The translations under genes were made by a program, and so were the position numbers. Of a DNA stretch of 64,000 nt, positions 12,179-23,483 are shown one piece after another (the stretch's first letter is position 1; each line of letters starts with the position of its first letter). The stretch spans positions 4,619,001-4,683,000 of the forward strand of contig CATNEN010000033.1 of assembly GCA_950097015.1 (NCBI GenBank), written 5' to 3'. Origin of the DNA: Macrostomum hystrix. Lineage: Eukaryota > Platyhelminthes > Macrostomidae. The notes below the pieces were generated by a model. The model saw only the letters and a program-made list of their open reading frames with translations, made no database searches and was not told the DNA's origin.

Positions 12179-13056
12179 AAGTATATCGGTGGCGTCTTTG
12201 GCCAGTGGTGTCTAGCAACGCTGTCACTTATCTTTTTTTAGATGGTAATAAAAGTCACCCACGAAAAGTACAGTACTTGCACTTGACAAAAAGTACATTG
12301 TAGAGCATGCTGATACTCGTAGCCAAGCTAAATTCCTGTAGTAGCGAAACAATGCTAAATACACTCGTATAAGCTTTGGGCTGGACCCGACGACATGCAC
12401 TTTACAAAATGCATATCCTAGCTCTTCTCTTTGGTCACTAGACCGCGACTTCAATTATAATTGTTTGACAAATAACAATAATGAACTGTTGAAAGTGTGA
12501 TTTTCATTTGTTTCAACCAATCGCTCAAGCAATAAAAAGGAATATAAGCATCAGCTAATCACGAATTTTTGTCCTAGATTTCATTCCACTGATTTGATTC
12601 GTGCACATTTTCTTTGTTTTCTTTGATAAGTCTTTTAGTTTCTTTAAAAGAGAATTTCATTCTGAGGGTTTCAGCCCTAAGCAAACTATATGACTGGCTC
12701 TATGATGTCTACAGGTATAATCTGTTTACAGTTGCGGATATGCCAGATTTGATTAGATTTTTTAAACATTATCTCAATCCCTATTTCAAATTTTAGCTCG
12801 TACATGCGCAACATCGCGTGACTTCATAAATCGCGAAATCAGACTTCGAGACTAGATGAAACTGTGACAGCCAACCGAATCGCTTGCTGCCAGCAAATCA
12901 CTTAGAGCTGTGGCCAATCAGACGAATTTCCCGCATGCCATTGATATAATTTAACAGTGCAGTTTAGCTTTACCTGCTCGTCTGCAGACAAGTCCTGGAG
13001 CATATTACCACCATATAATAGTACCAAACTGCTGGGCAGATAAAACTCAAGACAAT
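12179..13056. other. AT-rich intergenic region
   Basis: No coding signal seen. The last ~100 bases presumably hold the promoter and 5' UTR of the peptide gene that follows. Confidence 0.4.
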
Positions 13057-13420
13057 ATGAGGTGGCTGCAAATTATCCTACTGACTGCACTGGTCGCCAG
13101 TTCCGCGAACGCGCTCCTACGTCGCGGCCGTCACGACCTTCGTTCCGTCATTGTAGCCCAGCCGGCCGACTTCTTCGGCAATCCAGAATCGCTGAAGGAA
13201 TATCTGCACAGCCTCAACGGCTACTTTGCTGCGCTAGGCAGGGCGAGGTATGACGTCTGGCTTGAGAATGCCTCTCTGAGTTCCTAATTCATTATTTATT
13301 ATTGAATATAGCTTTATTGCCACAACTTTTTATTTCAGGTACAACAAGCGGGCCATCGAGTATGCCAACGAGCCGCTCAAGAAGGCGGCCTCGGAACTGG
13401 CGACGGACGATCAAACCTGA
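13057..13420 (+). CDS. Neuropeptide F/Y-like prepropeptide
   Basis: Exon 1 is 13,057-13,247 and exon 2 is 13,339-13,420, with a 91-bp GT...AG intron in phase 2. The product has a signal peptide (MRWLQIILLTALVASSANA), a peptide with NPY/NPF spacing (QPADFFGNPESLKEYLHSL, then NGYFAALGRARY), the dibasic site KR, and a ~20-residue C-terminal extension ending ATDDQT. The intron splits the second Arg codon of the RxRY end, the position known to be conserved across NPY/NPF genes, so homology is well supported. Family members act as secreted ligands of G-protein-coupled receptors in feeding and reproduction. The residue after Tyr is Asn instead of the Gly needed for C-terminal amidation. An AATAAA at 13,484 ends the transcript. 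Confidence 0.85.
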
Positions 13421-13483
13421 CTTGAAATTTCAACTTGAAGTGGCACCAGAGATTTAGCTGAGGATGCTCTCTGAGTTATTTTT

Positions 13484-13489
13484 AATAAA
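13484..13489 (+). terminator. Polyadenylation signal of the NPF-like gene
   Basis: AATAAA about 64 bases after the stop codon. Confidence 0.7.
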
Positions 13490-15660
13490 GTCATAATTAG
13501 ATGAGAACTTATTGAATGTCTTTTAAATACACCATGAAAACTAAGTCATGTACTTTAGAAAACTGAAAAAGTCTCAAGACTGTCAACCATGCTCTGCAGA
13601 GGAATCAGACCATGCGAGCTAGGAGTCAAAATATTATCAATCACTTGTAATTCCGGCTATTTTATTTATTGTATTATTTTTTGTTTAAGTACTCACGCCA
13701 TAAACCACAATTGACAGCTATATACTGTTCATATCATGATGACAAAATATTACAATATTACATTTTATTTAAATCGTATTATCGTATCGATGATCATGTG
13801 GTCGTCGGCAAGGAAGCATCGATAAATGTCATGCGGGTATTCGCCATGAAGTTAGAACAGATAGTTCGGCCTGTCCCCTACTAGAAATCAGAATTGTCAC
13901 AAGCAGTGGCGAGAATTTTGAGAGCGAAGACTTTTTGGTATTTTAGTTGAAAGGTACCTCGATTTCCTTGAGTGGCTAGCTAGTAGTGTTTCCAGTATAA
14001 TATACACGATACGAATTATCATAAATATACACGATACAATGCTAAATTGTACCTAACAAATTACATCGATGCAACAGGCAACGATCTGCAACAAATTACA
14101 GTACGCGGTGCAAGACTTTTTTATTAAAGCAAGGGGTGAATTTTTAATCTGCTGATAGTTACATACGACAGCACATTTATCCATCAAAACCAATGATTGA
14201 ATATACGGACCTTCTGTTTTCGCTGCTCATTTGAATTTCAAAAGCCAGTTACATATTGCTTAATTTAGATCTGATAGATCATGGCACCCCAAAAAACGAC
14301 ACCTAGTCTATAGCATGCATGTTGTTAAAAATGTAAAAAATTGAGATTTGACACTCGTAGACTTAAAAAAGAGATTACTTTAGTATAGATTTCTCTCTTC
14401 TTGCTTTCGCTTTATTTTCGAACCATTTTGCCCGAGTAATTGAGAATTTTAATTTTTCTTTTAAGATATGTAGCTGCGACCTGATACATGTTATTGGGTT
14501 AAGCTGTTAGGTGGGCTGAGGGCTGTTTTAGTCCAGAATGCTCTTCAACCATAAAATTATGACTGACTTATTTCGTATTTAACGAATTTTGTCACAGTTT
14601 AAAAAATAAGCGCTGCGTATTAACTATTTATAACTTTAACTTTGTAATGTTGTATTGCATATCAAAACAATTTTTAAAGTAGCTCTGTAGTAAGTAACTA
14701 ATTTAATGCTACAACACAATTTGTGTGCATGAACATGATATGAAGTCAATGAAGTAATTAATTAAAGATGAAGTTTTCCTTTAGGGCCTATAGCATTTTA
14801 TTTAGGCTTTTACTTTTCCAAGATCCAAGTTAACTATTCCTTAACTTTAAAAAATAAACTGCGAGATATGCCTAAGTAAAGTTAGCCATCTTTTTGTATC
14901 TATCTGAACTAGGGCTAGGCCCCTAGTAAATATTGCACTGAGCAATTTTGCAAAATCACAGTAAATATATATGCCTTCACTTTATTACTTATTACTTGGC
15001 AGTTAAAAAATGTATGGAATATTGTGATCATGTTGATTGTTAGCAAAAGAAGTAGCACACTTATAAAACTTTTAAGGCAAAATGTACATATAATTTTAGC
15101 TCAAAGAAATATACTAATTCATAAAGTAGGCCTATATTAGAAATAAAATGCTATAGTGAAACTGTTTTTAATAAATAAATTCCAACACAATATTTACCTA
15201 AACTTTAGAATTTGAATGGGACTGGTAGGTTGCAGCAGTACTTTTAGATAATCTGTATGAATAGCCAGTGCATCTTGGTAGTGACCATCTGCCAATAGAT
15301 AATGTGGTTGCTTAATGATTAAATTCAAAATTTCATTTCAAACCAATTAGATGGCTCATAAAAAACAAAGAGCTAATGCCAGTGAAAACAGTTTTAGAAA
15401 TGCCACTAACCAATTGAATTCCTCATTTCATTAAAAAAAGTTGCATCTCAGATATTCTCTGAAGAGCTAGTTTTCATGTAAAACTAAAAGACAATGGCAA
15501 GCTTTAGTTGGTATTTGGTCTTAAACTGTTCTATGTTTTTTTACATTACAAAAATATCTTAGTCCTAACTGATCAGAGACTGGCAATCTCTCAATTAGGA
15601 AAGAACCCAATAATTACTGTTCAACAAAGTTTTTTTTAGAATTCTATTCAAAATTAGACA
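13490..15660. other. AT-rich intergenic region
   Basis: Over 2 kb of AT-rich sequence with no coding potential, long tandem array or recognisable transposon. Confidence 0.5.
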
Positions 15661-15664
15661 TAAG

Positions 15665-15830
15665 ACAGGGGGTTGGTAGCAGAGTGGTTAATGTGTTTGC
15701 CTCTCACACCATGGTCCCTAATTTCAACTCCCATGGTGAGGTCACATTTATTTGGGGTGCAGCCACAGAGAGAAGGCTTGCTCGCAGCCCTCCTGCAATA
15801 TTTTTTTATTATTTTATTCAGACATTAGAG
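15665..15830 (+). mobile_element. SINE family 1, internally deleted copy
   Basis: A tRNA-like head (GTAGCAGAGTGGTTAATG as A box; TAATTTCAACTCCC as decayed B box) is followed by ATTTATTTGGGGTGCAGCC as in the fuller copy at 21,260. The middle part is missing, and the tail resumes at CAGCCCTCCTGCAAT with a T/A-rich end. It sits just upstream of the RpS18 coding exon. Confidence 0.75.
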
Positions 15831-15889
15831 AATTTATTTCATGTGCGACCCTTGCCGTCTGCATTTCCTCAGCTGACCCACCTGCCAAC

Positions 15890-16348
15890 ATGTCGCTGAT
15901 CATCCCGGCCAGCTTCAAGCACATCATTCGCATCTCCAACACCAACATCGATGGCAAGGTGATGGCCCGCACTGCCCTGACCTCAATCAAGGGCGTCGGC
16001 AGGCGCTACGCCGACCTGGTGGCCAAGCGGGCCGGCATCAGCCGCGACCGCCGCGCTGGCCAGCTGTCCGATGACGAGATTGAACAGCTCGTGACCATCA
16101 TTATGAATCCTCAGCAGTTCAAGATCCCGCACTGGGTGCTCAACAGGCAGAAGGACATCAAGGACATGAAGCACCGGCACGCCATTGGCAACCAGCTGGA
16201 CACCAAGCTGCGCGAGGATCTGGAGCGGCTGAAGCGCGTGCGCGCGCACCGCGGCCTGCGCCACTTCTGGAGCCTCCGAGTGCGCGGCCAGCACACCAAG
16301 ACCACCGGACGTCGCGGCCGAACCGTCGGTGTGTCCAAGAAGAAGTAG
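15890..16348 (+). CDS. RpS18: 40S ribosomal protein S18 (uS13)
   Basis: A 152-residue protein of the length expected for eukaryotic S18, starting [19 protein letters not shown] and ending [14 protein letters not shown]. It shows the helix-two-turn-helix core ([16 protein letters not shown]) and the conserved tail [20 protein letters not shown]. In the 40S head it contacts the P-site region and the bridge to the 60S subunit. The start follows a strong acceptor-like sequence (GCATTTCCTCAG at about 15,862-15,873), so a 5' UTR intron or spliced-leader addition is likely upstream. The frame is open further upstream through the SINE, but homology begins at this ATG. The coding exon is uninterrupted. 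Confidence 0.97.
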   Translation: MSLIIPASFKHIIRISNTNIDGKVMARTALTSIKGVGRRYADLVAKRAGISRDRRAGQLSDDEIEQLVTIIMNPQQFKIPHWVLNRQKDIKDMKHRHAIGNQLDTKLREDLERLKRVRAHRGLRHFWSLRVRGQHTKTTGRRGRTVGVSKKK

Positions 16349-16785
16349 GGATAAGTCTACTTGGCGATGGCTGGATGGACTCTTTGAGTAATATAGAATG
16401 CAGTTGCTAAGCAAATACAAAAGAATGGTGCAGCAATCAAGGCTTTGTGAATTGTGTTAAGGCTGATTGGCTGAGTGTTGGATTAAAAATGTGTCGCTTG
16501 TTGAGGCTTGTTCTTTTATCTTTATCGTGACCAATTTTAGCTAGAGCTGCTTTTCTTCACTGATTTAACTTACTGAGCAAGTGAGCGCCAATGCGACTAG
16601 GCCACCGAAATTCTTTTGAAAAGCAGTAGAAGCGAAGGGAACCATTTTTGTATTTAATTCTCCCACCGCAAACCATGACAATAGCAGTCTATTGTGTATA
16701 TTAAATGATGCTTTTTCGCATTTTTAAGCAAGTTTTGGCAAATGTCTTGCGGTCAAACGAGTATATCTAAAAATGAGACAATAAA
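16349..16785. other. Downstream region of RpS18
   Basis: Contains the 3' UTR; I see no canonical AATAAA. No other gene seen. Confidence 0.4.
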
Positions 16786-16794
16786 AATATAATA

Positions 16795-17490
16795 ATAGCG
16801 GGTCGACTCGACAGGAGAGATAAGACATGGAATGGATAAGACGGGGAGATGAGACACTGGAGTGATAAGACAGGAGAGGTGAGAAATTTAATAAATGAAA
16901 TAGGATAAATGAGACATCTAGTGGATAAGACAGGAGAGAAGACATGGAATAGATGAAACAGGAGAGATGAGACATGGAATAGGTGGAACAGGAGAGATGA
17001 GACATGGAATAGTTGAAACATGAGAGATGAGACATGGAATAGTTGAAACAGGAGAGATGAGACATGGAATAGATGAAACAGGAGATATGAGACATGGAAT
17101 AGATGAAACAGGAGATATGAGACATGGAATAGATGAAACAGGAGATATGAGACATGGAATAGATGAAACAGGAGATATGAGACATGGAATAGATGAAACA
17201 GGAGAGATGAGGCATGGAATAGATGAAACAGGAGATATGAGACATGGAATAGATGAAACAGGAGAGATGAGGCATGGAATATATGAAACAGGAGATATGA
17301 GACATGGAATAGATGAAACAGGAGAGATGAGACATGGAATAGATGAAACAGGAGAGATGAGACATGGAATAGATGAAACAGGAGATATGAGACATGGAAT
17401 AGATGAAACAGGAGAGATGAGACATGGAATAGATGAAACAGGAGAGATGAGACATGGAATAGATGAAACAGGAGAGATGAGACACTTTAA
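16795..17490. repeat. Minisatellite, 30-bp unit
   Basis: From about 16,940 a near-perfect 30-bp unit containing GAGACATGGAATAGATGAAA repeats with few substitutions (GAGAGAT/GAGATAT alternation); the left 150 bp are decayed units. It is open in several frames on both strands because 30 is divisible by three. I do not regard it as a gene: there is no start context, splice sites or non-repeat coding flank. Confidence 0.9.
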
Positions 17491-19878
17491 GCACATGAGA
17501 CAACGGATCCTTGTGGGTCGTATCTGGCAAGCTACCATTTTTCCGATCCCTGTTTCAAAGGTTCAATGCAGTGGTGCCACCACATGTTGGGAAAATCTGC
17601 CAGTAATACGAGTACCAATAGCAAATATGAGACAGGAGACAGGACAGGTGATGAAAGGGTCCAGAGGGTAATGAGTCGGATTTCACTCATTTTAGGATAC
17701 TCAACAGTAGGACTACCAAGCCATTTTGCTGCCCGTTTTCTCCTCCCGGCCCCTGAAAAAAATTTTGGCAGCGCCCGAATGCTAACAGCTTTAGGTGGTG
17801 ACTGATTGGTTGACAGACTAGGCGAGGGTGTCCTGTGGTTGAGCTGCGCCTAATATTCAGGCTTGATCAGTGAAATTGGAGAAATTGGCGTCAGGGTGTC
17901 CATAGTGGCCTAGTTCTACATGTTGTAGCCCTTGAAGGTCCAGCAGTCCGTGTAGAATGTAGATAAAGCTAGGTGACCACCGAAGAGGGAGATGATGCAG
18001 GCACATTCGGGTGACATAAATTTTGAAGGCCTGGCAAGGCAGCACTGAGGCGCAGTGCTAATTTGGGGTATATCAAATACACTAGCGCTTACAGGAAAAA
18101 TCTGATCTTCGGCGAGAATCATTGAATATCTCGACGGTCTGAAGAGCTGGCGGCTTGATTCTTGTTTCAGAAGATGCGCAACAAAAAGTTGGCCGTGTTC
18201 TTGAGTTTGGTGTGAACAGTAAAAAATGGTCAGGAGGGAAACTTTTTGTTACTAGGAAACGAATCAAGTCCCCCCTTTGTAGTTTGGTTGGTTCCGGCAG
18301 TGATACGCCCGCTTTATATACTGCTGTCCTATATAAGTCGTTAGTAGTACAGTTGAAAAATGCTAGAGGAAAGTTTATTAGCGAAAAGACGGAAGCCAGC
18401 AAACTGCAGAGGTACGTCAGAGCCTGGATTTTGCAGCCTAAAAGCTCTCTGCCTGATAGACAGCCTAGGCAAACAGTGCTTTGAACTCTGGTAGCTCTCA
18501 AAGCCAAGCTTAGCTGCTCTTCACAAGCACACACTTGCATGGTTAACGAGCCATTACAGGTGCGTAAATCTGTGGGGATCGCAAGTCATGGCTGTTTAAA
18601 GGCTTTCACTTGTGCCTGTCAGCTTTTGCAGTCTACAATAAACTGTACTGGTTCTCTTTGCTACAGTTGAACACAGGTCCCCTATAGACTACGGAAGATA
18701 CTTTAAATTAGGTTCATATATTGCAGAATGTGAAAGTCTCTTATGCTAACCTCCGTATACAGTTGCACTTTTATCTCGCAAATTAAATTATAACTTCAGC
18801 ACAATCTATATAGCTCCTTGGTTATCGAGGTAGATTCCATTCAGAGGCACAATGAGACGTCTCTCACTGTTCTGAGCAGAAGATGGCAAGTCTTATCCCT
18901 GCCATTGTGCAACAATGGAACAAGTCTCTCGGGCCAGTTTAATTCTGAGTCGTTGACGGTAAGCATCAAGGCAATAGGCCGCTGGGGGTTGATATGGGTA
19001 TCCTCTGCTGCTGCTAGTTCTCCATTATTGATGGCAGCTTGGTGAGGCGGACGGTATGTATCTGCGGTGAGTGCTTCAAGTGTTTGTGAGCATATACTAG
19101 CTTTATTGGCTTGGAGTTGAGTCTGCCATGTGTGATGATGGCTCAACATTCAGAGAGAAAAGTGGTGACAGCTGAGCGGGTACACCTGAAGCCATGCTGA
19201 GCTTGCATGGACACACAGCTAGCTGGCTAATTTAATCAGATGAAAAAATTAGCTTTTACTAATTCAGAGGGAGAGCAGCCTGTTGACTGGGTCCTTCGGA
19301 CAATAAGCTGATTGTATTTTATAAAAACACTTCCAACGATACCGCATGCAACTACCTGGACACACCTGTTGTTGGTCAAGGACTGATCGATGACTAATCT
19401 CCTGCATGCCACTGGACCGGCATAGGGTTGGCAGCTGACTGAATAGCCTCGCTCTCATTGGATGAGCCAGTTGGTCCAAGGATTGTATAAGGCTTTGAGG
19501 TTCCAATTCCTTGCCTGCATTTTTATTAAACAAACAAAAAGGCATCGCGTGGCTCACGCAGCTTCGCCTTCTCGTCTCGCTGAAGAGCGCCAAGTTTTGG
19601 CTGCTGTCAAATACCGAGCAGCCTCCAGTCCAGCTGTCTGCTATATAATTTTCTCATTCTTTACTTTCTTGTCAAACTGACCTCTCCCCGTGTCTCTCGA
19701 CCTGTGTTGAAGTAGTATTACAGTTAGCTGCCCTATATAGAACATACTCGTACACACAACGGGCCATTGTTTAGCGGTGCAGCCACTCAACTAAAACGCT
19801 GCGCAAGTTCATCTCTGGTCTCCGCTCTCTTCATCTTGAGGAGTTTTGCCTTGGCGTGCCGCCAGCGGCTCTCCCACC
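17491..19878. other. Intergenic region, no gene recognised
   Basis: Only short frames without coding character. The last few hundred bases before 19,879 are the likely promoter and 5' UTR of the CH-domain gene. Confidence 0.4.
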
Positions 19879-22800
19879 ATGACCGCGGCGGCGACTGCGC
19901 ATTGGGACGCCAGGCGAAACCCATTGCGGTCCGGCCCCGCTGGTGGCAGCTCTTCCAGCGAGATCCAGGTGAGGCGGGTTGAGGGACTTCTTTCAGTGAG
20001 ACTGAGTTTATCAGATAACTTTTTACACATACGGCTCGTAGAAGAATGACAACTTTCCTCGAATTTGATTGACATCTTGACACCGTTCCCGGCCGCCGAA
20101 TTCTCAACCCAGGGTCACCTGGCCTGGCTGAACTCCAACCTGGCGCTGGACTCATCCCCAGGTAGCCAGCAGCGCCGGCCGCAGTCCATCAGCCTTCAGG
20201 CTGCCGTGGCCGACGGTCTGTCGCTGCCACTGCTGGTGGAGAAGCTGCGTGAGTGGCGGGTGTTATGACACCTACCGACACGCCTATGACTGGTGTGCTT
20301 ATGACACCTGTGACTGTTGTGCTTATGACACCTATGACTGGTGTGCTTATGACACCTACGACTGGTGTGCTTATGACACCTGTGACTGTTGTGCTTATGA
20401 CACCTATGACTGGTGTGCTTATGACACCTATGACTGGTGTGCTTATGACACCTATGACTAGTGTGCTTATGACCGATACACCTATGACTGGTGTGCTTAT
20501 GAGTACAAATTTATCTTGTCACTGAGCTAGGCAGCGCTCGTTGAAGTTAACAAACTCGAATTTGAGGTCTCCTAAAAAATGCCGTCCGCATTTCAGTGGA
20601 TCAGCCGATTGCCGGCCTAAATCGAGCTCCACTGACTCGGGCCGCTCGCCTAGCAAATCTGGACCTGTGCGTGAGCCACCTGTGCCGGCTGGGTGCTGCT
20701 CAGCCAAGCAGCAGCGCCTCAGGTGAGCCGCAAACCTCAGGTTACCCACTTAGCCATTGTCCACTTTTGACGGAGCCAATCGACCTTAACGCATCCGCAG
20801 AGATCATTTCCGGCTCGCTGTACCAGACGTTGAACTTGGTCCGCTGGGTCAGGAGCTTCTGTGATGCCAGAGCTGCAGCAGCCGCGGCGGCCGCTGTAAG
20901 TAGCCATTGTGGTAGCTATGGTGATGCTGTAAGTAGCCATTGTGGTAGCTATGGTGATGCTGTAAGTAGCCATTGTGGTAGCTATGGTGATGCTGTAAGT
21001 AGCCATTGTGGTAGCTATGGTGATGCTGTAAGTAGCCATTGTGGTAGCTATGGTGATGCTGTAAGTAGCCATTGTGGTAGCTATGGTGATGCTGTAAGTA
21101 GCCATTGTGGTAGCTATGGTGATGCTGTAAGTAGCCATTGTGGTAGCTATGGTGATGCTGTAAGTAGCCATTGTGGTAGCTATGGTGATGCTGTAAGTAG
21201 CCATTGTGGTAGCTATGGTGATGCTGTAAGTAGCCATTGTGGTAGCTATGGTGATGCTGGGGGGGGGTCGGTGGCAGAGCGGTTATCGCGTTTGCCTCTC
21301 GCACCACGGTCCCTAAGTTCGATTCCAGGGCGAGGCCACATTTATTTGGGGCGCAGCCGCGGAGAGAAGGCTTGGGGGGCTTGTCGTGCAATTTACGCTC
21401 TTGAGGGCCAACCTCCAAGGCACAGTGAGAGTGTACACTGCCTGACGATGAGAAAGTCAGGGCAGATGTACACACCTGTGTGAGCGTGTGCCTGCGTACA
21501 GTATCTGTGTGCGTGTGTGCTCAGGAGTCAGCGAAATGGGCAGAATTGCCTCCTCGCTGGTTGCGGGTCTAGTGTCACTAAATGATGTGCCACTGCCCGC
21601 AGCCCTCCTGCAATTATTATTATTATTATGGTAACGCTGTAGGCAGCTATTGTGGTTGCTATGCGATTGCTGCAAATATTATACATATATTTAGCTCAGT
21701 GCTCAACAGCATCGGACTGTTGACGTGAAGGTCGTGTAATCGATTCCAGACTCCACTGAAAAAATTGTTTACTTTAGCAAGAGACTAAACACTGCATTTA
21801 TTCAGTCCACTTAACTCTTTTATGGTTACAGGCATTGGGTAGGGAGTAATTAAGTGTGTGGGTGTGGCACCCCGCAGTCCATGGACTGAGCAGCCGCAGC
21901 CTTCAGATCTGCACATCTGGCCCAATTAGGGCAGGCTTAATCAATAACTGCTATGGTGATGCTGCAAGTAGCGATTGCATAGAGATCCCGTGCATGAGTG
22001 AAGTAGTGGCTGAAGAGATTCCGTGCATGAGTGAAGTAGTGGCTGAAGAGATTCCGTGCATGAGTGAAGTAGTGGCTGAAGAGATCCCGTGCATGAGTGA
22101 AGTAGTGGCTGAAGAGATCCCGTGCATGAGTGAAGTAGTGGCTGAAGAGATCCCGTGCATGAGTGAAGTAGTGGCTGAAGAGATCCCGTGCATGAGTGAA
22201 GTAGTGGCTGAAGAGATCCCGTGCATGAGTGAAGTAGTGGCTGAAGAGATTCCGTGCATGAGTGAAATAGTGGCTGAAGAGATCCCGTGCATGAGTGAAG
22301 TAGTGGCTGAAGAGATCCCGTGCATGAGTGAAGTAGTGGCTGAAGAGATCCCGTGCATGAGTGAAGTAGTGGCTGAAGAGATCCCGTGCATGAGTGAAGT
22401 AGTGGCTGAAGAGATTCCGCAACTCGTGCAGGCTCGCGCTAAACCCAGGACAACAGTACAGCAGCAGAAACAGCAGCACCACAGGCAGCAGCAGTTGAAG
22501 CAGCAGCAGCAGCAACTGCCAATCACTCAGCAGCCCGTGTCACCTGGCAAGGCAGCTCCACCTGCGCCTTTGACCCGCATCGACCCCGTCTATCAGCAGC
22601 CGAAAGAGGAAGACGGTGAGATCTTTTAACAAAGGCTTTTCTGCATCTTGGCAATATCTCCATAGAACTTTAAAATGGCAACAGAGATGCTACATGTATA
22701 ATCAAATGATAAATTCTTGCCTTTTATATTGAGTTTCAGTTAACGGACAGCTGACCAGTAGAAGCAGTCAAGTTCGCCTCATCACAGTGGTAAGAGAAAC

Positions 22801-22981
22801 TATATTTTCACTACCGAAGGCGACTGTCCTCCAAGTGCAACTACAGATAAAAGCTTTGATTCTGCCTTATCAGCAATCAGCCAAGCCGCAGGCGCGCAGC
22901 TCCAGTGTCACCGTGCAGAAGATAGCCGAGACATCTTCTGTGACCGTCACAGAGGAGGATCTTCGAGAAGTCCCGGATTCA
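19879..22981 (+). CDS. Calponin-homology (CH) domain protein, N-terminal exons
   Basis: Exons with consistent phases: 19,879-19,968, 20,113-20,248, 20,597-20,722, 20,801-20,895, about 21,985-22,615, 22,740-22,789 and 22,874-22,981. Exons 2-4 spell a CH domain: LAWLNSNLAL, then SLQAAVADGLSLPLLVEKL, then RLANLDLCVSHLCRLG, then EIISGSLYQTLNLVRWV. The order and spacing resemble neuron-navigator-type CH domains, which bind actin or scaffold cytoskeleton. Exon 5 carries thirteen 11-residue repeats (EIPCMSEVVAE) followed by a Gln-rich stretch. After exon 7 (TVTEEDLREVPDS) the frame either runs on to a stop at 23,110 or is spliced, in compatible phase 0, to the exon at 26,159. The start of exon 5 (acceptor ...CATAGAG) is uncertain. 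Confidence 0.6.
20265..20505. repeat. Minisatellite, 24-bp unit, in intron 2 of the CH gene
   Basis: About ten tandem units containing GTGTGCTTATGACACC, with TATGACTG/TGTGACTG variants. It lies wholly between the donor at 20,249 and the acceptor at 20,596. Confidence 0.9.
20896..21258. repeat. Minisatellite, 33-bp unit beginning at the intron 4 splice donor
   Basis: Eleven near-identical units (GTAAGTAGCCATTGTGGTAG, then CTATGGTGATGCT). The first unit starts exactly at the donor of exon 4, so every unit carries a GCT|GTAAGT donor. The array is also open in the exon frame, so skipping the first donor would add 11-residue blocks. Confidence 0.9.
21260..21635 (+). mobile_element. SINE family 1, full-length tRNA-derived copy
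   Basis: The head has a tRNA A box (GTGGCAGAGCGGTTATCGCG) and B box (AAGTTCGATTCC). It continues through ATTTATTTGGGGCGCAGCC and a region with CTGACGATGAGAAAGTCAGG, and ends CAGCCCTCCTGCAATTATTA with a short TTA microsatellite. It is the most complete copy in the window and sits in intron 4 of the CH gene. Confidence 0.85.
21690..21925 (+). mobile_element. SINE family 2 copy
   Basis: tRNA-like head with B box GTAATCGATTCCAGACTCCA, then a body with TTTAGCAAGAGACTAAACAC and a 3' part with CAGTCCATGGACTGAGCAG. It shares the same order of blocks with the copy at 51,553. It lies directly behind the family 1 SINE. Confidence 0.7.
21985..22420 (+). repeat. Coding minisatellite, 33-bp unit encoding EIPCMSEVVAE
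   Basis: Thirteen units, almost identical at nucleotide level (only C/T at one silent site and one G/A giving Ile for Val), in frame with the Gln-rich exon. The homogeneity implies very recent expansion. Confidence 0.9.
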
Positions 22982-23099
22982 GTGAGTTTGGGAGAGTTGG
23001 AAAAAGCACTTTCAAGTATACTTTTTCGATATTTACAATTGAAGTTATTGTTTTATTCTTCTGCAGCATTCGAAAATAGACTCTATAAATCATTAGAAA

Positions 23100-23112
23100 G
23101 AATTTTCTAGAA
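23100..23112. promoter_or_regulatory. Distal heat-shock element
   Basis: GAAttTTCtaGAA, three perfect inverted nGAAn units, about 200 bases upstream of the HSP70 TATA box. Confidence 0.6.
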
Positions 23113-23203
23113 AAATGTATTTTTATATTCTCTTTTCTTTTATTTCTACTATAAGTAGCTTTCACGGAAATGACTGATTAATTTTGGCCATATTCTTCGT
23201 AAA

Positions 23204-23216
23204 GAATGTTCTAGAA
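23204..23216. promoter_or_regulatory. Heat-shock element
   Basis: GAAtgTTCtaGAA: three perfect alternating units for heat-shock-factor trimer binding. Confidence 0.8.
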
Positions 23217-23277
23217 AGACCTGTCTAAAAATAGCACTCTGCAGCTTGGGCAAGCGGGTGACGGGCTGTGTGGAGAG

Positions 23278-23295
23278 TTCTGGAAGTTTCGCGAA
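23278..23295. promoter_or_regulatory. Proximal heat-shock element (four units)
   Basis: TTCtgGAAgtTTCgcGAA, four perfect alternating units ending 15 bases before the TATA box. Confidence 0.85.
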
Positions 23296-23309
23296 GACGG
23301 GCTGTGGTC

Positions 23310-23316
23310 TATAAAA
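23310..23316 (+). promoter_or_regulatory. TATA box of HSP70
   Basis: TATAAAA in the context GGTCTATAAAAGAAGG. Transcription should start about 30 bases downstream, giving a 5' UTR of roughly 140 bases. Confidence 0.8.
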
Positions 23317-23483
23317 GAAGGCGATATTGCGGGCTCCTCCATCAGCAAATTCGGATCGCAACCGAAGCAAACCAAAAGCCAGAAGCATCTCACAAGCGAC
23401 TCACAAAGCGTCAGTGCTTTGCGAAGCTATCAATTGAAGCTAGAGAGAAGCGACTCAAGTTCTGAGAAGCAATTCCAAGCAAC

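Noticed and set aside
14900-15640. Small frames in AT-rich DNA
   Set aside because: Length and composition are as expected by chance; no splice or start context.
16795-17490. CRISPR-like array
   Set aside because: Units are contiguous without unique spacers; the same holds for all arrays here, and the genome is eukaryotic.
16724-17671. 200-residue repeat proteins on both strands (MRHGIDETGD-type and opposite)
   Set aside because: A 30-bp minisatellite is automatically open in several frames; no unique flanking exon or start context.
21260-21335. Functional tRNA gene
   Set aside because: A and B boxes are present, but it continues into a SINE body and related copies occur elsewhere.
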